17,640 bases of DNA from JAERML01 sp035687895 (GCA_035687895.1 DASRUE010000036.1:1-17640), one strand, 5' to 3'. Shown: positions 7,607-15,127, numbered from the stretch's first letter. Notes: generated by a model not told the origin, from the letters alone. Program-made: numbers and translations.

Positions 7607-8767
7607 TTAACAACCGTTGACACGATACATCGGGAAATAGGAACACTTCCCGTCCGCGTAATCCTGGGCAAGTTGCGGGATATCGTCGAACGAGTATTCC
7701 TTCTGTCCATTCAGTTGTGGCATCCAGCCTGTTTCTTCCGCGAAGCGAACGGCTGCCCGTCCCTGCGGGTAACGGGCATAGTGCGTATGCACCATTTGAT
7801 GCCGGTTGATACACTCCATTGCCCGGTAGGTGGTGATGGTCATGCCATGTTTCCATCCGGCCGTGGTAACAACCCCCTGCCGCGCAAGCGCTTTGATCGT
7901 CGCCCGAAATACGGGTGAGCCGACATAGTCGATGAAAATGCTGACGCCGAGTCCGGACGTCAGTTCGTTTACCGTGGAGAGGAATTTCTGTTCGGATTCG
8001 AGATACGCCCTTTTGTACTCGAGGTCGATCTGGTATCGCTGATCGCTAAATTCGAGATCGGGGAACTGTCTCCGGTCGATGGGAATGATCCCCATCTTCT
8101 TGAACTCACACAAGCGTTCATCGTTTGCAGAGAGCATCGCCACACGGCACCCGCTGAACTTTGCCAGCGCGAGCTCTGCATACGAGACGCCACCTCCCCA
8201 ACCCCACACGTGAGGAGCCGGACAATCTTCTTCTGTCATCTGGACCCGCCAGACATGATAGGCGAGATTCCAGTTGGACCATGCGGTAATGTATCGCAGC
8301 GAGAACGCCGCCCATTGTTGGGGCGTGAATCGTGATTTGTCGGGGAGTGGAATTACCTGATACTGGTGAAGCTTGGTCTGCCGGGCGAGAAGCCCGATGG
8401 TTCCTTCGGCGTCGTACCCGAGGATCTTTTCTGGATAGCCGAACTTGTCCCATTTCCCATTACAAAAAAGGAGTGCGATATCTCCTTCCTTTACCGTTGT
8501 AACTGCCTTGCCGCATTTGAGAATCCTGACAACACCGGCATTCCCTATTACCACCTTCTCTTCTTTTCGCTGATGACAGATATCCACCGGCTTCCGGTCA
8601 AGAGCGTGAGACATATTTCCTTCCCAACAGCCGTAGAGAGATTCGACGAGGACTTCCTGGTCGGTGATTTCTTCGAACGTGTAATGCTCACGAACGAGTG
8701 TCGCGGGTTCGGTGCGCTTTGGGTCTTTTCCCTTGTACAATACCCATGCCTCGGTGGTGACAGACAT
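7607..8767 (-). CDS. Ccr-like medium-chain reductase, candidate crotonyl-CoA carboxylase/reductase
   Basis: A 386-aa zinc-free-looking member of the medium-chain dehydrogenase/reductase superfamily. The ATG at 8767 follows an AGGGGGAGAT ribosome site. An N-terminal GroES-like domain (about 1-150) leads to a Rossmann fold with VWGWGGGVSYAELA (188-201), where classical Ccr has a glycine-rich GxSGGLGSYA-type loop. Residues 275-335 (DYVGSPVFRATIKALARQG, then HTHYARY) align by eye with the Ccr stretch that carries the CO2-binding His. True Ccr proteins are about 430 aa and much closer to each other than this one is. Position at the head of an mcd-mch-ecm block argues for reductive carboxylation of crotonyl-CoA to ethylmalonyl-CoA, but a simple enoyl-CoA or acryloyl-CoA reductase is possible. 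I withhold the ccr symbol for that reason. Confidence 0.72.
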   Translation of the reverse strand: MSVTTEAWVLYKGKDPKRTEPATLVREHYTFEEITDQEVLVESLYGCWEGNMSHALDRKPVDICHQRKEEKVVIGNAGVVRILKCGKAVTTVKEGDIALLFCNGKWDKFGYPEKILGYDAEGTIGLLARQTKLHQYQVIPLPDKSRFTPQQWAAFSLRYITAWSNWNLAYHVWRVQMTEEDCPAPHVWGWGGGVSYAELALAKFSGCRVAMLSANDERLCEFKKMGIIPIDRRQFPDLEFSDQRYQIDLEYKRAYLESEQKFLSTVNELTSGLGVSIFIDYVGSPVFRATIKALARQGVVTTAGWKHGMTITTYRAMECINRHQMVHTHYARYPQGRAAVRFAEETGWMPQLNGQKEYSFDDIPQLAQDYADGKCSYFPMYRVNGC

Positions 8768-8948
8768 ATCTCCCCCTAACGAAGACGTGTAAAAGAACGA
8801 ACGATGACCGGTGATGATGGAGTCGGGGACAGGAAGTGTGCGGATGCATTATGATGAATCGACAAGCCGGGATTGGTGACTTGCAACACTCATCACCGAA
8901 CTTGTGCGCTGTTCCCCGAACGGGAAAATCGGGAGGGCGATTCGATAA

Positions 8949-8980
8949 GTTGAATTCCACAAACCATTTTAGTAGCTTTG
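8949..8980 (+). promoter_or_regulatory. Bacteroidota-type promoter of nadE, probably leaderless
   Basis: GTTG at 8949-8952 is followed after 20 nt by TAGCTTTG at 8973-8980, an exact match to the Bacteroidota -7 consensus TAnnTTTG at the right distance. The nadE ATG begins only 4 nt later (8985) with no Shine-Dalgarno between, so transcription would start at or next to the A of the ATG. Confidence 0.6.
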
Positions 8981-8984
8981 TCCC

Positions 8985-9827
8985 ATGGAATCCGTAGTCC
9001 GCCACACCGAAGACCTCTCGCTCAATGCCGCTATTGTCCGGAAACTCCTCGTGGGTTTTCTGCGGGATGAGATTCACGGCGCCGGATTCCAGAAGGGGGT
9101 TCTTGGTCTCTCCGGAGGGATCGATTCGACTGTCGCGACATACCTCGCTGCGGAAGCCCTGGGGAAAAAGAATGTCCTCGGCGTAATCATGCCGTACAGG
9201 ACAAGCAACCCGCAAAGTCGTGTGGATGCTGAACGTGTGGGAGCTGCGCTTGGGATTCAAACCGAAGTCGTGGACATCACTCCGATGGTGGACCCTCTGC
9301 TCGAAAGGGGGAAAATCTCGGATCCGGTGCGCGCCGGAAATATCATGGCACGGCAGCGGATGATTATTCTGTACGATTACTCTTACAAGGAGGCCGCCCT
9401 GGTCATCGGCACCAGCAACAAGACGGAGATTTTCCTTGGCTACGGGACACTCTTTGGCGATACCGCCTCTGCTCTGAACCCGCTCGGTGATTTGTACAAA
9501 ACGCAGGTCTGGCAGCTTGCCAGGGCCCTTGATGTTCCGCAGAACATTATTGACAAGAAACCATCTGCAGATCTCTGGAAGGGACAAACGGACGAAGGAG
9601 AGTTGGGGTTCACCTATGTGCAAGCGGATCATCTTCTCTATAACATGATTGACGAGCGACGGAGCGAGTCGGAACTTGTTGCAATGGGCTTTCAGCAGGA
9701 GTTTATACGCAGTATCAAAGACAAGGTGAAGAAGAGTCAGTTTAAACGCAGGCCCCCGCTGATCGCCAAAATCTCCCATCGCACCGTCAATGTCGACTTT
9801 CGCTATCCCCGTGACTGGGGGATGTGA
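8985..9827 (+). CDS. nadE: NH3-dependent NAD+ synthetase
   Basis: Catalyses the last step of NAD biosynthesis: adenylation of nicotinate adenine dinucleotide by ATP and amidation with ammonia, in the cytoplasm. At 280 aa it has the synthetase domain only, without the N-terminal glutaminase of the longer glutamine-dependent form. The PP-loop SGGIDST lies at residues 43-49. Further family blocks are IMARQRMIILYDY, VIGTSNKTEIFLGYGTLFGD, LNPLGDLYKTQVW, and KPSADLWKGQTDEGELGF near the C-terminal third. The start follows the promoter almost directly and has no ribosome site, which fits a leaderless message. rsmI follows after 29 nt. It is divergent from the Ccr-like gene across a 217-nt gap. Confidence 0.95.
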   Translation: MESVVRHTEDLSLNAAIVRKLLVGFLRDEIHGAGFQKGVLGLSGGIDSTVATYLAAEALGKKNVLGVIMPYRTSNPQSRVDAERVGAALGIQTEVVDITPMVDPLLERGKISDPVRAGNIMARQRMIILYDYSYKEAALVIGTSNKTEIFLGYGTLFGDTASALNPLGDLYKTQVWQLARALDVPQNIIDKKPSADLWKGQTDEGELGFTYVQADHLLYNMIDERRSESELVAMGFQQEFIRSIKDKVKKSQFKRRPPLIAKISHRTVNVDFRYPRDWGM

Positions 9828-9856
9828 GTCCGATGGTACATCAGTAACCCTTATGA

Positions 9857-10594
9857 ATGAGTGAGACCATAGAGCCGGGTGCTCTCTACATCGTCAGCAC
9901 CCCCATCGGGAACCTGGACGACATCACTCTCCGCGCAATACGAATCCTTGGCAGTGTTGACCTGGTTGCGGCAGAAGACACGCGCAAAACCAAATTCCTG
10001 CTGGACCATCTTTCCATTACAAAACCTCTGATCAGCTTTTATACCTACAATGAAGCACGACGGGTTCCAGAGCTCATTGAAATGCTCAAGGCGGGGAAGT
10101 CGGTTGCTCTTGTGACCGATGCCGGCACGCCAGGAGTTTCCGACCCGGCGTATTCGATTGTTTACGCTGCTGTTGCACGAGACGTGAGAGTCATACCAAT
10201 CCCCGGTGCAAGTGCCGTGCTTGCTGCACTCGTTGCCAGCGGGCTTCCAACGGACCGCTTCGTTTTTGAGGGCTTTCTTCCAGTCAAGAAAGGAAGGAAA
10301 ACGAAACTCGAGAGTCTTCGGGGGGAAGAACGGACGATGGTCTTCTATGAATCTCCTTTCAGAGTGGAAAGAACACTGGCAGACGTGAGACAGAATCTCG
10401 GCGACCGACAGGTTGCCGTTGTTCGTGAGTTGACAAAGAAATTCGAGCAGGTCCTTCGGGGAAAAGTGTCCGACGTCCTGGGCCGGATCAAAGGGAAATC
10501 GTTGAAAGGCGAGTTTGTCCTTGTTGTTGCCGGTGCATCGTATGTGGACCGCGAACCTGTGAGGATAGTACCTGAGTCGGTCGAGCACGACTAA
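9857..10594 (+). CDS. rsmI: 16S rRNA (cytidine1402-2'-O)-methyltransferase
   Basis: Uses S-adenosylmethionine to 2'-O-methylate C1402 in the decoding centre of 16S rRNA. The 245-aa protein is a tetrapyrrole-methylase-fold enzyme with STPIGNLDDIT (14-24), EDTRKT (40-45), VTDAGTPGVSDP (86-97), PGASA (116-120) and FEGFLP (137-142), all in the usual order for RsmI. It is slightly shorter than the ~286-aa E. coli protein because the C-terminal extension is trimmed. An ATG at 9853 runs into a stop within four codons, so the start is the ATG at 9857; no Shine-Dalgarno is visible. It follows nadE by 29 nt and precedes the GH13 gene by 25 nt, so the three may be co-transcribed. Confidence 0.95.
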   Translation: MSETIEPGALYIVSTPIGNLDDITLRAIRILGSVDLVAAEDTRKTKFLLDHLSITKPLISFYTYNEARRVPELIEMLKAGKSVALVTDAGTPGVSDPAYSIVYAAVARDVRVIPIPGASAVLAALVASGLPTDRFVFEGFLPVKKGRKTKLESLRGEERTMVFYESPFRVERTLADVRQNLGDRQVAVVRELTKKFEQVLRGKVSDVLGRIKGKSLKGEFVLVVAGASYVDREPVRIVPESVEHD

Positions 10595-10619
10595 ATAGAC
10601 CCGGAATTCTTCAGCAGCC

Positions 10620-12161
10620 ATGCCACCACAATCGAATGGAGTTCCCCGACTGACCCGCACCGCACACCCGCTGGTGTACGAAATAAATACACGCGTCCTT
10701 GTGAACGAGCTTTCGAACGTCGCGGGGAAGCGTATCACCCTTGCCACGATACCCGATCCGATCCTCGACGAATGGGCGTCCCTTGGTTTTGATGCAGTAT
10801 GGCTCATGGGGGTATGGACCACAGGTGCAATCGGCCTGCAAATGGCCTTGCGCCACGAAGGGTTGCTGGGAGATTACTCCCGTATCCTGCAGGATTTCAC
10901 CACGGAAGACGTCATAGCTTCCCCCTATGCTGTAAAATCATACACGGTCTCCCGGGTTCTCGGAGGGAATGAGGCTCTACTCACTCTGCGGAAACGACTG
11001 CAAAAACGTGGGCTCGGCCTGATCCTCGACTTCGTTGTAAACCACACAGCAAGAGACCATCGGTGGGTTTCCCAACATCCTGAGTACTATATCAACGGTG
11101 CGGATGGCGATGATGTGAACCAGCCGGGGCTCTATTTCGCAACCAAGACGGCGAAGGGAAAAAGCGTGCTTGCTTTTGGCAAGGATCCGCACTTCCCCGG
11201 TTGGACCGATACAGCACAGCTCAACTATTGTCGTCCCGACACGAGATCGGCAGTCATCAAGGATCTTCAGAAGATTGCAGTGTTGTGTGACGGTGTCCGT
11301 TGTGACATGGCAATGCTGGTACTTCAGGATGTGTTTCAGCGAACCTGGGATGATCGAGCGCTTCCGGAGAAGCTCGATCCGGCAGATGGTGAGTTCTGGA
11401 GTGAAGCGATCTCAACTGTGCGGAAGAAAACCCCGGGGTTCATTTTCATGGCGGAAGCATACTGGAATCTGGAGTGGCAGCTCCAGCAGCTTGGATTCAA
11501 TTACACATATGATAAGACTTTATATGACCGGCTCCTGAAGGAAGGTGCAAGCTCTGTCTACGATCACTTGAAGGCAGAGACGGATTATCAGAAGAAATCG
11601 GTCCGGTTCATTGAGAACCACGACGAAGTGCGTGCGGCTCATGCTCTTCCCTCTGAAGCTTGGAACTCAGCCGCGGCGACGGTAATAGCAACGGTACCGG
11701 GAATGGCATTGTTCCATGAAGGGCAACTGGATGGGAGAAAAATAAAGTTGCCAGTCCAACTCGGCCGGCGTCCCATTGAGCAAGTATCTGGACCGCTGAG
11801 GACGTTCTATACGAGGCTCCTCGCCTGTGTTGTTCATCCGGTGTTCCAACAGGGCACGTGGAAGCTGCTTGGCGCAAAACCAGCCTGGCACGAGAATCAC
11901 TCATGGCAGAATTTTCTGGCATTTTGGTGGCATGAAAAATCCAACGGCGCACGCATGATTGTCGTAAACTATGCCCCTCACAATGGCCAGTGCTATATCC
12001 AGCTTGAAGTTGAAGGAGTGGAAGGACGGCAGGTAGAGTTCCGTGACCTCCTCGGTACCGCGGTCCACCTCCGGGAGAGATCGGTCCTAAACACGAAAGG
12101 GATGTACTTCGATCTCCCCGGATACGGGATTCACCTCTTCGATGTCCGGTCTTCAAGATAG
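10620..12161 (+). CDS. intracellular GH13 alpha-amylase-family glycosidase
   Basis: A 513-aa (beta/alpha)8-barrel enzyme acting on alpha-glucans or alpha-glucosides. All four GH13 motifs are intact: I DFVVNH (Asp137, Asn141, His142), II GVRCDMAML with Arg227 and the nucleophile Asp229, III MAEAYW with the acid/base Glu279, and IV FIENHDEVR with His334 and Asp335. A beta-sandwich C domain follows from about 430. No signal peptide is present, so it should act in the cytoplasm, for example on glycogen- or trehalose-type substrates; the subfamily and exact substrate cannot be read from sequence alone. The start at 10620 gives the usual HPLVYEINTRVLV opening after a short lead but has no Shine-Dalgarno. 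It ends 46 nt before the groES promoter. Confidence 0.88.
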   Translation: MPPQSNGVPRLTRTAHPLVYEINTRVLVNELSNVAGKRITLATIPDPILDEWASLGFDAVWLMGVWTTGAIGLQMALRHEGLLGDYSRILQDFTTEDVIASPYAVKSYTVSRVLGGNEALLTLRKRLQKRGLGLILDFVVNHTARDHRWVSQHPEYYINGADGDDVNQPGLYFATKTAKGKSVLAFGKDPHFPGWTDTAQLNYCRPDTRSAVIKDLQKIAVLCDGVRCDMAMLVLQDVFQRTWDDRALPEKLDPADGEFWSEAISTVRKKTPGFIFMAEAYWNLEWQLQQLGFNYTYDKTLYDRLLKEGASSVYDHLKAETDYQKKSVRFIENHDEVRAAHALPSEAWNSAAATVIATVPGMALFHEGQLDGRKIKLPVQLGRRPIEQVSGPLRTFYTRLLACVVHPVFQQGTWKLLGAKPAWHENHSWQNFLAFWWHEKSNGARMIVVNYAPHNGQCYIQLEVEGVEGRQVEFRDLLGTAVHLRERSVLNTKGMYFDLPGYGIHLFDVRSSR

Positions 12162-12207
12162 TCCCCACTATAATCGAATCGGCTGTCGAGATTTTCATCA
12201 CATCCTC

Positions 12208-12235
12208 TTGACTTTCTCCTATAATGCTGTATATT
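12208..12235 (+). promoter_or_regulatory. groESL promoter
   Basis: TTGACT (12208-12213), 16 nt, TATATT (12230-12235). The same bases also read as TTG, 19 nt, TATATTGT, a looser Bacteroidota-type match. The CIRCE operator begins 1 nt after it, where bound HrcA would block polymerase. Confidence 0.65.
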
Positions 12236-12236
12236 G

Positions 12237-12263
12237 TTAGCACTCATCTATCGGGAGTGCCAA
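12237..12263 (+). promoter_or_regulatory. CIRCE operator (HrcA binding site)
   Basis: TTAGCACTC, 9 nt, GAGTGCCAA: the known CIRCE inverted repeat with one change in the right arm (C for T in GAGTGCTAA). It lies in the groES leader just past the -10, so heat-shock derepression through HrcA is expected. hrcA is not in the window. Confidence 0.95.
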
Positions 12264-12336
12264 AGTCATCATACTGGCCCCCAAATGACCGCATAAGTCA
12301 TTCAATTCTAATAACATACAATAACAGGAGGTTTCT

Positions 12337-12621
12337 ATGAAAGTTAAGCCATTGGCCGACCGAATCGTCATCAAGCCGGCGCAGGCAGAGGAGAAGACGA
12401 AGGGCGGCATCATCCTGCCCGATACTGCAAAGGAAAAGCCGGTCATCGGAGAAGTGGTCGCTGTTGGACCCGGCAAAGTTGGCGATGACGGGAAGAAGAT
12501 ACTGCCGGAAGTCAAGGTTGGGGACAAGGTCCTCTACGGCAAGTATTCCGGAACTGAGATCACTATCGAAGGTGAGGAATACCTGATCATGCGCGAAGCG
12601 GATGTATTCGCAATCGTGTAG
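12337..12621 (+). CDS. groES: co-chaperonin GroES (Hsp10)
   Basis: Forms the heptameric lid of the GroEL folding chamber in the cytoplasm. The 94-aa protein has the usual length and blocks: VKPLADRIVIKP at the N-terminus, the mobile loop EKTKGGIILPDTAKEKP (about 19-35) that docks onto GroEL, GEVVAVGPGK, and VGDKVLYGKYSGTEI followed by GEEYLIMREADVFAIV. An AGGAGG at 12326-12331 lies 5 nt before the ATG. A 100-nt leader carries the CIRCE element. groEL follows after 51 nt on the same transcript. Confidence 0.98.
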   Translation: MKVKPLADRIVIKPAQAEEKTKGGIILPDTAKEKPVIGEVVAVGPGKVGDDGKKILPEVKVGDKVLYGKYSGTEITIEGEEYLIMREADVFAIV

Positions 12622-12672
12622 TCTCGCTGTTCATCACAAACCGAATTTTTCTAAACAAGGAGATTAAAGACT

Positions 12673-14313
12673 ATGGCAGCAAAACTCATTAGCTACAGCA
12701 CCGACGCCCGGTCTGCATTGAAGCGTGGTGTGGACCAGCTCGCAGACGCGGTAAGGGTGACACTCGGCCCGAAGGGTCGCAATGTCGTCATTGACAAGAA
12801 GTTCGGTGCCCCCACCATCACAAAGGATGGTGTCACGGTTGCAAAGGAAATCGAGCTCGAGAACGCACTTGAGAACATGGGCGCACAGATGGTTCGCGAA
12901 GTCGCCTCCAAGACCTCGGATGTTGCGGGTGATGGAACCACGACGGCAACCGTTCTGGCACAGGCAATCGTTCGTGAAGGCCTGAAGAATGTCGCAGCCG
13001 GTGCAAATCCGATGGACCTGAAGCGCGGTATCGACCTCGCCGTCACCAAAGTGGTGGAAGGCCTGAAGGCGATCAGCAAGCCGGTCGACAAGACCAGCAA
13101 GAAGGAAATCGCACAGGTTGGCGCGATCTCTGCCAACAACGATAGTGTGATCGGGGACCTCATTGCAGAAGCAATGATGAAGGTTGGTACCGATGGCGTC
13201 ATCACCGTTGAAGAAGCAAAGGGTACCGACACCAACATCGATGTGGTCGAAGGTATGCAATTCGACCGCGGCTATCTCTCACCATACTTCGTCACCGATG
13301 CAGAGACGATGGAAGCTGTGCTCGAGAACCCGATGATCCTCATCCACGACAAAAAGATCTCCTCGATGAAGGACCTTCTCCCGATCCTGGAGAAAGTTGC
13401 CCAGACCGGCAGCCCGATCCTCGTGATCGCTGAGGATCTCGAGGGCGAAGCGTTGGCGACTCTTGTTGTCAACAAGCTTCGTGGCACGCTCCGCGTTGCA
13501 GCAGTGAAGGCTCCGGGCTTCGGTGATCGCCGCAAGGCAATGCTTGAGGACATCGCAACCCTGACTGCAGGTACCGTGATCTCCGAGGAGCAGGGATACA
13601 AGCTGGAGAACGCAACGGTCACCTACCTTGGCCGTGCAAAGAAGGTCACGATCGACAAAGACAATACCACGATCGTTGAAGGCGCAGGCAAGAAGGACGA
13701 CATCAAGAAGCGCATCAACGAGATCAAGGCACAGATTGAGAAGACCACCTCCGACTACGATAAGGAAAAACTGCAGGAGCGTCTCGCAAAGCTCTCCGGC
13801 GGTGTGGCCGTGTTGAAGATCGGTGCGGCGACTGAAACGGAGATGAAGGAGAAGAAGGCACGCGTGGAGGATGCCCTCCATGCAACCCGCGCAGCGGTCG
13901 AGGAAGGGATTGTCCCCGGTGGCGGCGTCGCATATCTCCGCGCAGCTTCCAAGCTGGACGGCCTGAAGGGCGCCAACGAGGATCAGGAGACGGGCGTCGA
14001 AATCATCCGTCGCTCACTCGAAGAGCCGATCCGTCAGATCGTTGCCAACGCGGGCCTCGAGGCTTCCGTGGTGGTGAACAAAGTGAAGGAAGGGAAGGAC
14101 GACTTTGGTTTCAACGCATACACCGAGCAGTACGAGAACCTGATCAAGTCGGGCGTTATCGATCCGACCAAGGTTGCCCGTACGGCACTGGAGAACGCGG
14201 CCTCGGTTGCAGCGCTGTTGCTAACCACCGAAGCGACCGTCGTTGAGAAGCCGGAGGACAAGAAGGCAATGCCGGCAATGCCTGGCGGCGGTGGTATGGG
14301 AGATATGTATTAA
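12673..14313 (+). CDS. groEL: chaperonin GroEL (Hsp60)
   Basis: ATP-driven chaperonin that encloses unfolded proteins with GroES as cap. The 546-aa protein is full length. ATP-site residues fall at the E. coli numbering: LGPKGRNV (31-38), KDG with Asp52, and GDGTTTAT with Asp87. The chaperonin signature AAVEEGIVPGGGV appears near residue 405, and the C-terminus is a short glycine/methionine tail (MPGGGGMGDMY) as in group I chaperonins. AAGGAG at 12657-12662 precedes the ATG. Controlled with groES by the CIRCE element. The last codons and terminator region have a degenerate duplicate about 720 nt downstream. Confidence 0.99.
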   Translation: MAAKLISYSTDARSALKRGVDQLADAVRVTLGPKGRNVVIDKKFGAPTITKDGVTVAKEIELENALENMGAQMVREVASKTSDVAGDGTTTATVLAQAIVREGLKNVAAGANPMDLKRGIDLAVTKVVEGLKAISKPVDKTSKKEIAQVGAISANNDSVIGDLIAEAMMKVGTDGVITVEEAKGTDTNIDVVEGMQFDRGYLSPYFVTDAETMEAVLENPMILIHDKKISSMKDLLPILEKVAQTGSPILVIAEDLEGEALATLVVNKLRGTLRVAAVKAPGFGDRRKAMLEDIATLTAGTVISEEQGYKLENATVTYLGRAKKVTIDKDNTTIVEGAGKKDDIKKRINEIKAQIEKTTSDYDKEKLQERLAKLSGGVAVLKIGAATETEMKEKKARVEDALHATRAAVEEGIVPGGGVAYLRAASKLDGLKGANEDQETGVEIIRRSLEEPIRQIVANAGLEASVVVNKVKEGKDDFGFNAYTEQYENLIKSGVIDPTKVARTALENAASVAALLLTTEATVVEKPEDKKAMPAMPGGGGMGDMY

Positions 14314-14339
14314 GCCCAATGCACCGTTACAGCAAGACG

Positions 14340-14373
14340 AACCCCCGGTTCCTCTCTGGAGCCGGGGGTTTTC
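14340..14373 (+). terminator. groESL intrinsic terminator
   Basis: AACCCCCGG pairs with CCGGGGGTT, with a further CC/GG inside, followed by TTTC. It starts 27 nt after the groEL stop. Confidence 0.85.
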
Positions 14374-14392
14374 TATCTGGTGCCTCGGTTTC

Positions 14393-14467
14393 GCAAGTTT
14401 TCTCGCTCACCTCTTTTCAGAAAGAAGAAGGAGAAAGCACCACAGCTTTCCACGAGACCCAAGTTGT
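14393..14467 (+). repeat. diverged direct repeat, copy A
   Basis: Matches 14891-14966 along its length. It shares the exact 15-mer GAGAAAGCACCACAG and then CTTTCCACG(A/G)GACCCAAGTTGT. Copy A is followed by a 12-bp hairpin, copy B is not. Confidence 0.75.
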
Positions 14468-14493
14468 TACTTTCTCTTTGAAGAGAAAGTAAC
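14466..14493. repeat. perfect inverted repeat, 12-bp arms
   Basis: GTTACTTTCTCT, loop TTGA, AGAGAAAGTAAC. A perfect stem with a 4-nt loop, overlapping the end of direct-repeat copy A. There is no U tract, so it is not a clear terminator. Confidence 0.8.
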
Positions 14494-14551
14494 CAAAGAG
14501 AACTTCCCAAAATCGAAACGCACGGCATAGAGAGTGCCATTCCAGTGACAT

Positions 14552-14595
14552 GCGATTTCAGCACCCGGCAATGGAGCGGTAAACGCTGAAATCGC
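14552..14595. repeat. inverted repeat, 11-bp arms
   Basis: GCGATTTCAGC and GCTGAAATCGC, separated by 22 nt. Confidence 0.75.
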
Positions 14596-14720
14596 GAACA
14601 TGAGGTGTTCGCCGCCGCACACAGCCGTCGATTTCGGGAGGCATGGATTATGGTTGTTCCGTCTTTTTCCTAAGCCCTTCGGAAATCGCAGGCGGTGCGG
14701 GGCGCGGATCGATCTGGATT

Positions 14721-14770
14721 TGCGATTGAGGCTCTTTTGAGCGGGAACTGTGTTGGCCGCCTCAATCGCA
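14721..14770. repeat. inverted repeat, 12-bp arms
   Basis: TGCGATTGAGGC and GCCTCAATCGCA, separated by 26 nt. The outer bases (GCGATT) resemble those of the inverted repeat at 14552, so both may belong to one family. Confidence 0.75.
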
Positions 14771-14829
14771 GCGCCCCAGTGGATGGATTAACCCGCGCCG
14801 TGGGTTGCGATTCCGACGTCGTTTCTTTC

Positions 14830-14863
14830 CGCCCCTTTCTATGGACGGGCAAAGAAAGGGGCG
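14830..14863. repeat. inverted repeat, 11-bp arms
   Basis: CGCCCCTTTCT and AGAAAGGGGCG, separated by 12 nt. Confidence 0.75.
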
Positions 14864-14890
14864 ATGAGAAAATTGCTGTTAGCTTCCACC

Positions 14891-14966
14891 GCGAGTTTTC
14901 TTGCCCACTTCTTTTCAAAAGGAAGTGGGAGAAAGCACCACAGACTTTCCACGGGACCCAAGTTGT
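14891..14966 (+). repeat. diverged direct repeat, copy B
   Basis: Partner of 14393-14467. It contains its own small stem, CCCACTTC (14904-14911) with GAAGTGGG (14922-14929), of which copy A keeps only a degenerate form. Confidence 0.75.
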
Positions 14967-15010
14967 CCGGCGGACAGGCCGCCGTCGATTTCGGAGGGCC
15001 GAGGCTCTGC

Positions 15011-15034
15011 GTGTGGGTGGGAGACATGTACTAA
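15011..15034 (+). pseudogene. relic of a second groEL 3' end
   Basis: Reads GTG TGG GTG GGA GAC ATG TAC TAA. The last codons give GDMY-stop, as at the end of the intact groEL, where the codons are GGA GAT ATG TAT TAA. The two differences are both synonymous third-position changes. Similarity goes on past the stop (TAAGCC, then CACC-GTTACA and CGAACCC-like strings) into the following terminator, matching 14293-14372. No groEL sequence is recognisable upstream of it, so only the tail survives. Chance resemblance is possible because the coding match is short, but the matching order of stop, spacer and terminator argues against it. Confidence 0.55.
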
Positions 15035-15061
15035 GCCATCCTCACACCAGTTACAAAGCGA

Positions 15062-15097
15062 AACCCTCGTCCCGACGCACGTTGGGGCGAGGGTTTT
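15062..15097 (+). terminator. intrinsic terminator after the groEL relic
   Basis: AACCCTCGTCCC pairs with GGGGCGAGGGTT (one T-G wobble) and runs into TTTT. It is not downstream of any intact gene and corresponds in position to the groEL terminator. Confidence 0.75.
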
Positions 15098-15127
15098 GTC
15101 TTTGTTGTGATATTCTCCAGAAAGGCC

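Larger units (their letters stand above)
14374..15010. other. hairpin-rich intergenic region without a recognisable gene
   Basis: About 640 nt with no protein I can recognise on either strand; short open frames here have no family motifs or good ribosome sites. It contains five inverted repeats (listed separately), a 75-bp diverged direct repeat, and a twice-used short string (CCGTCGATTTCGG near 14626 and 14982). The pattern suggests accumulated intergenic repeat elements. Confidence 0.6.

Noticed and set aside
8688..9779. Long minus-strand open frame (363 aa) opposite nadE
   Set aside because: It is antisense to a clear nadE and also overlaps the start of the Ccr-like gene; no family motifs, so it is a coding shadow.
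9851..10822. Minus-strand open frame (323 aa) opposite rsmI
   Set aside because: Antisense to a full RsmI with all motifs, and it runs into the GH13 gene; a shadow.
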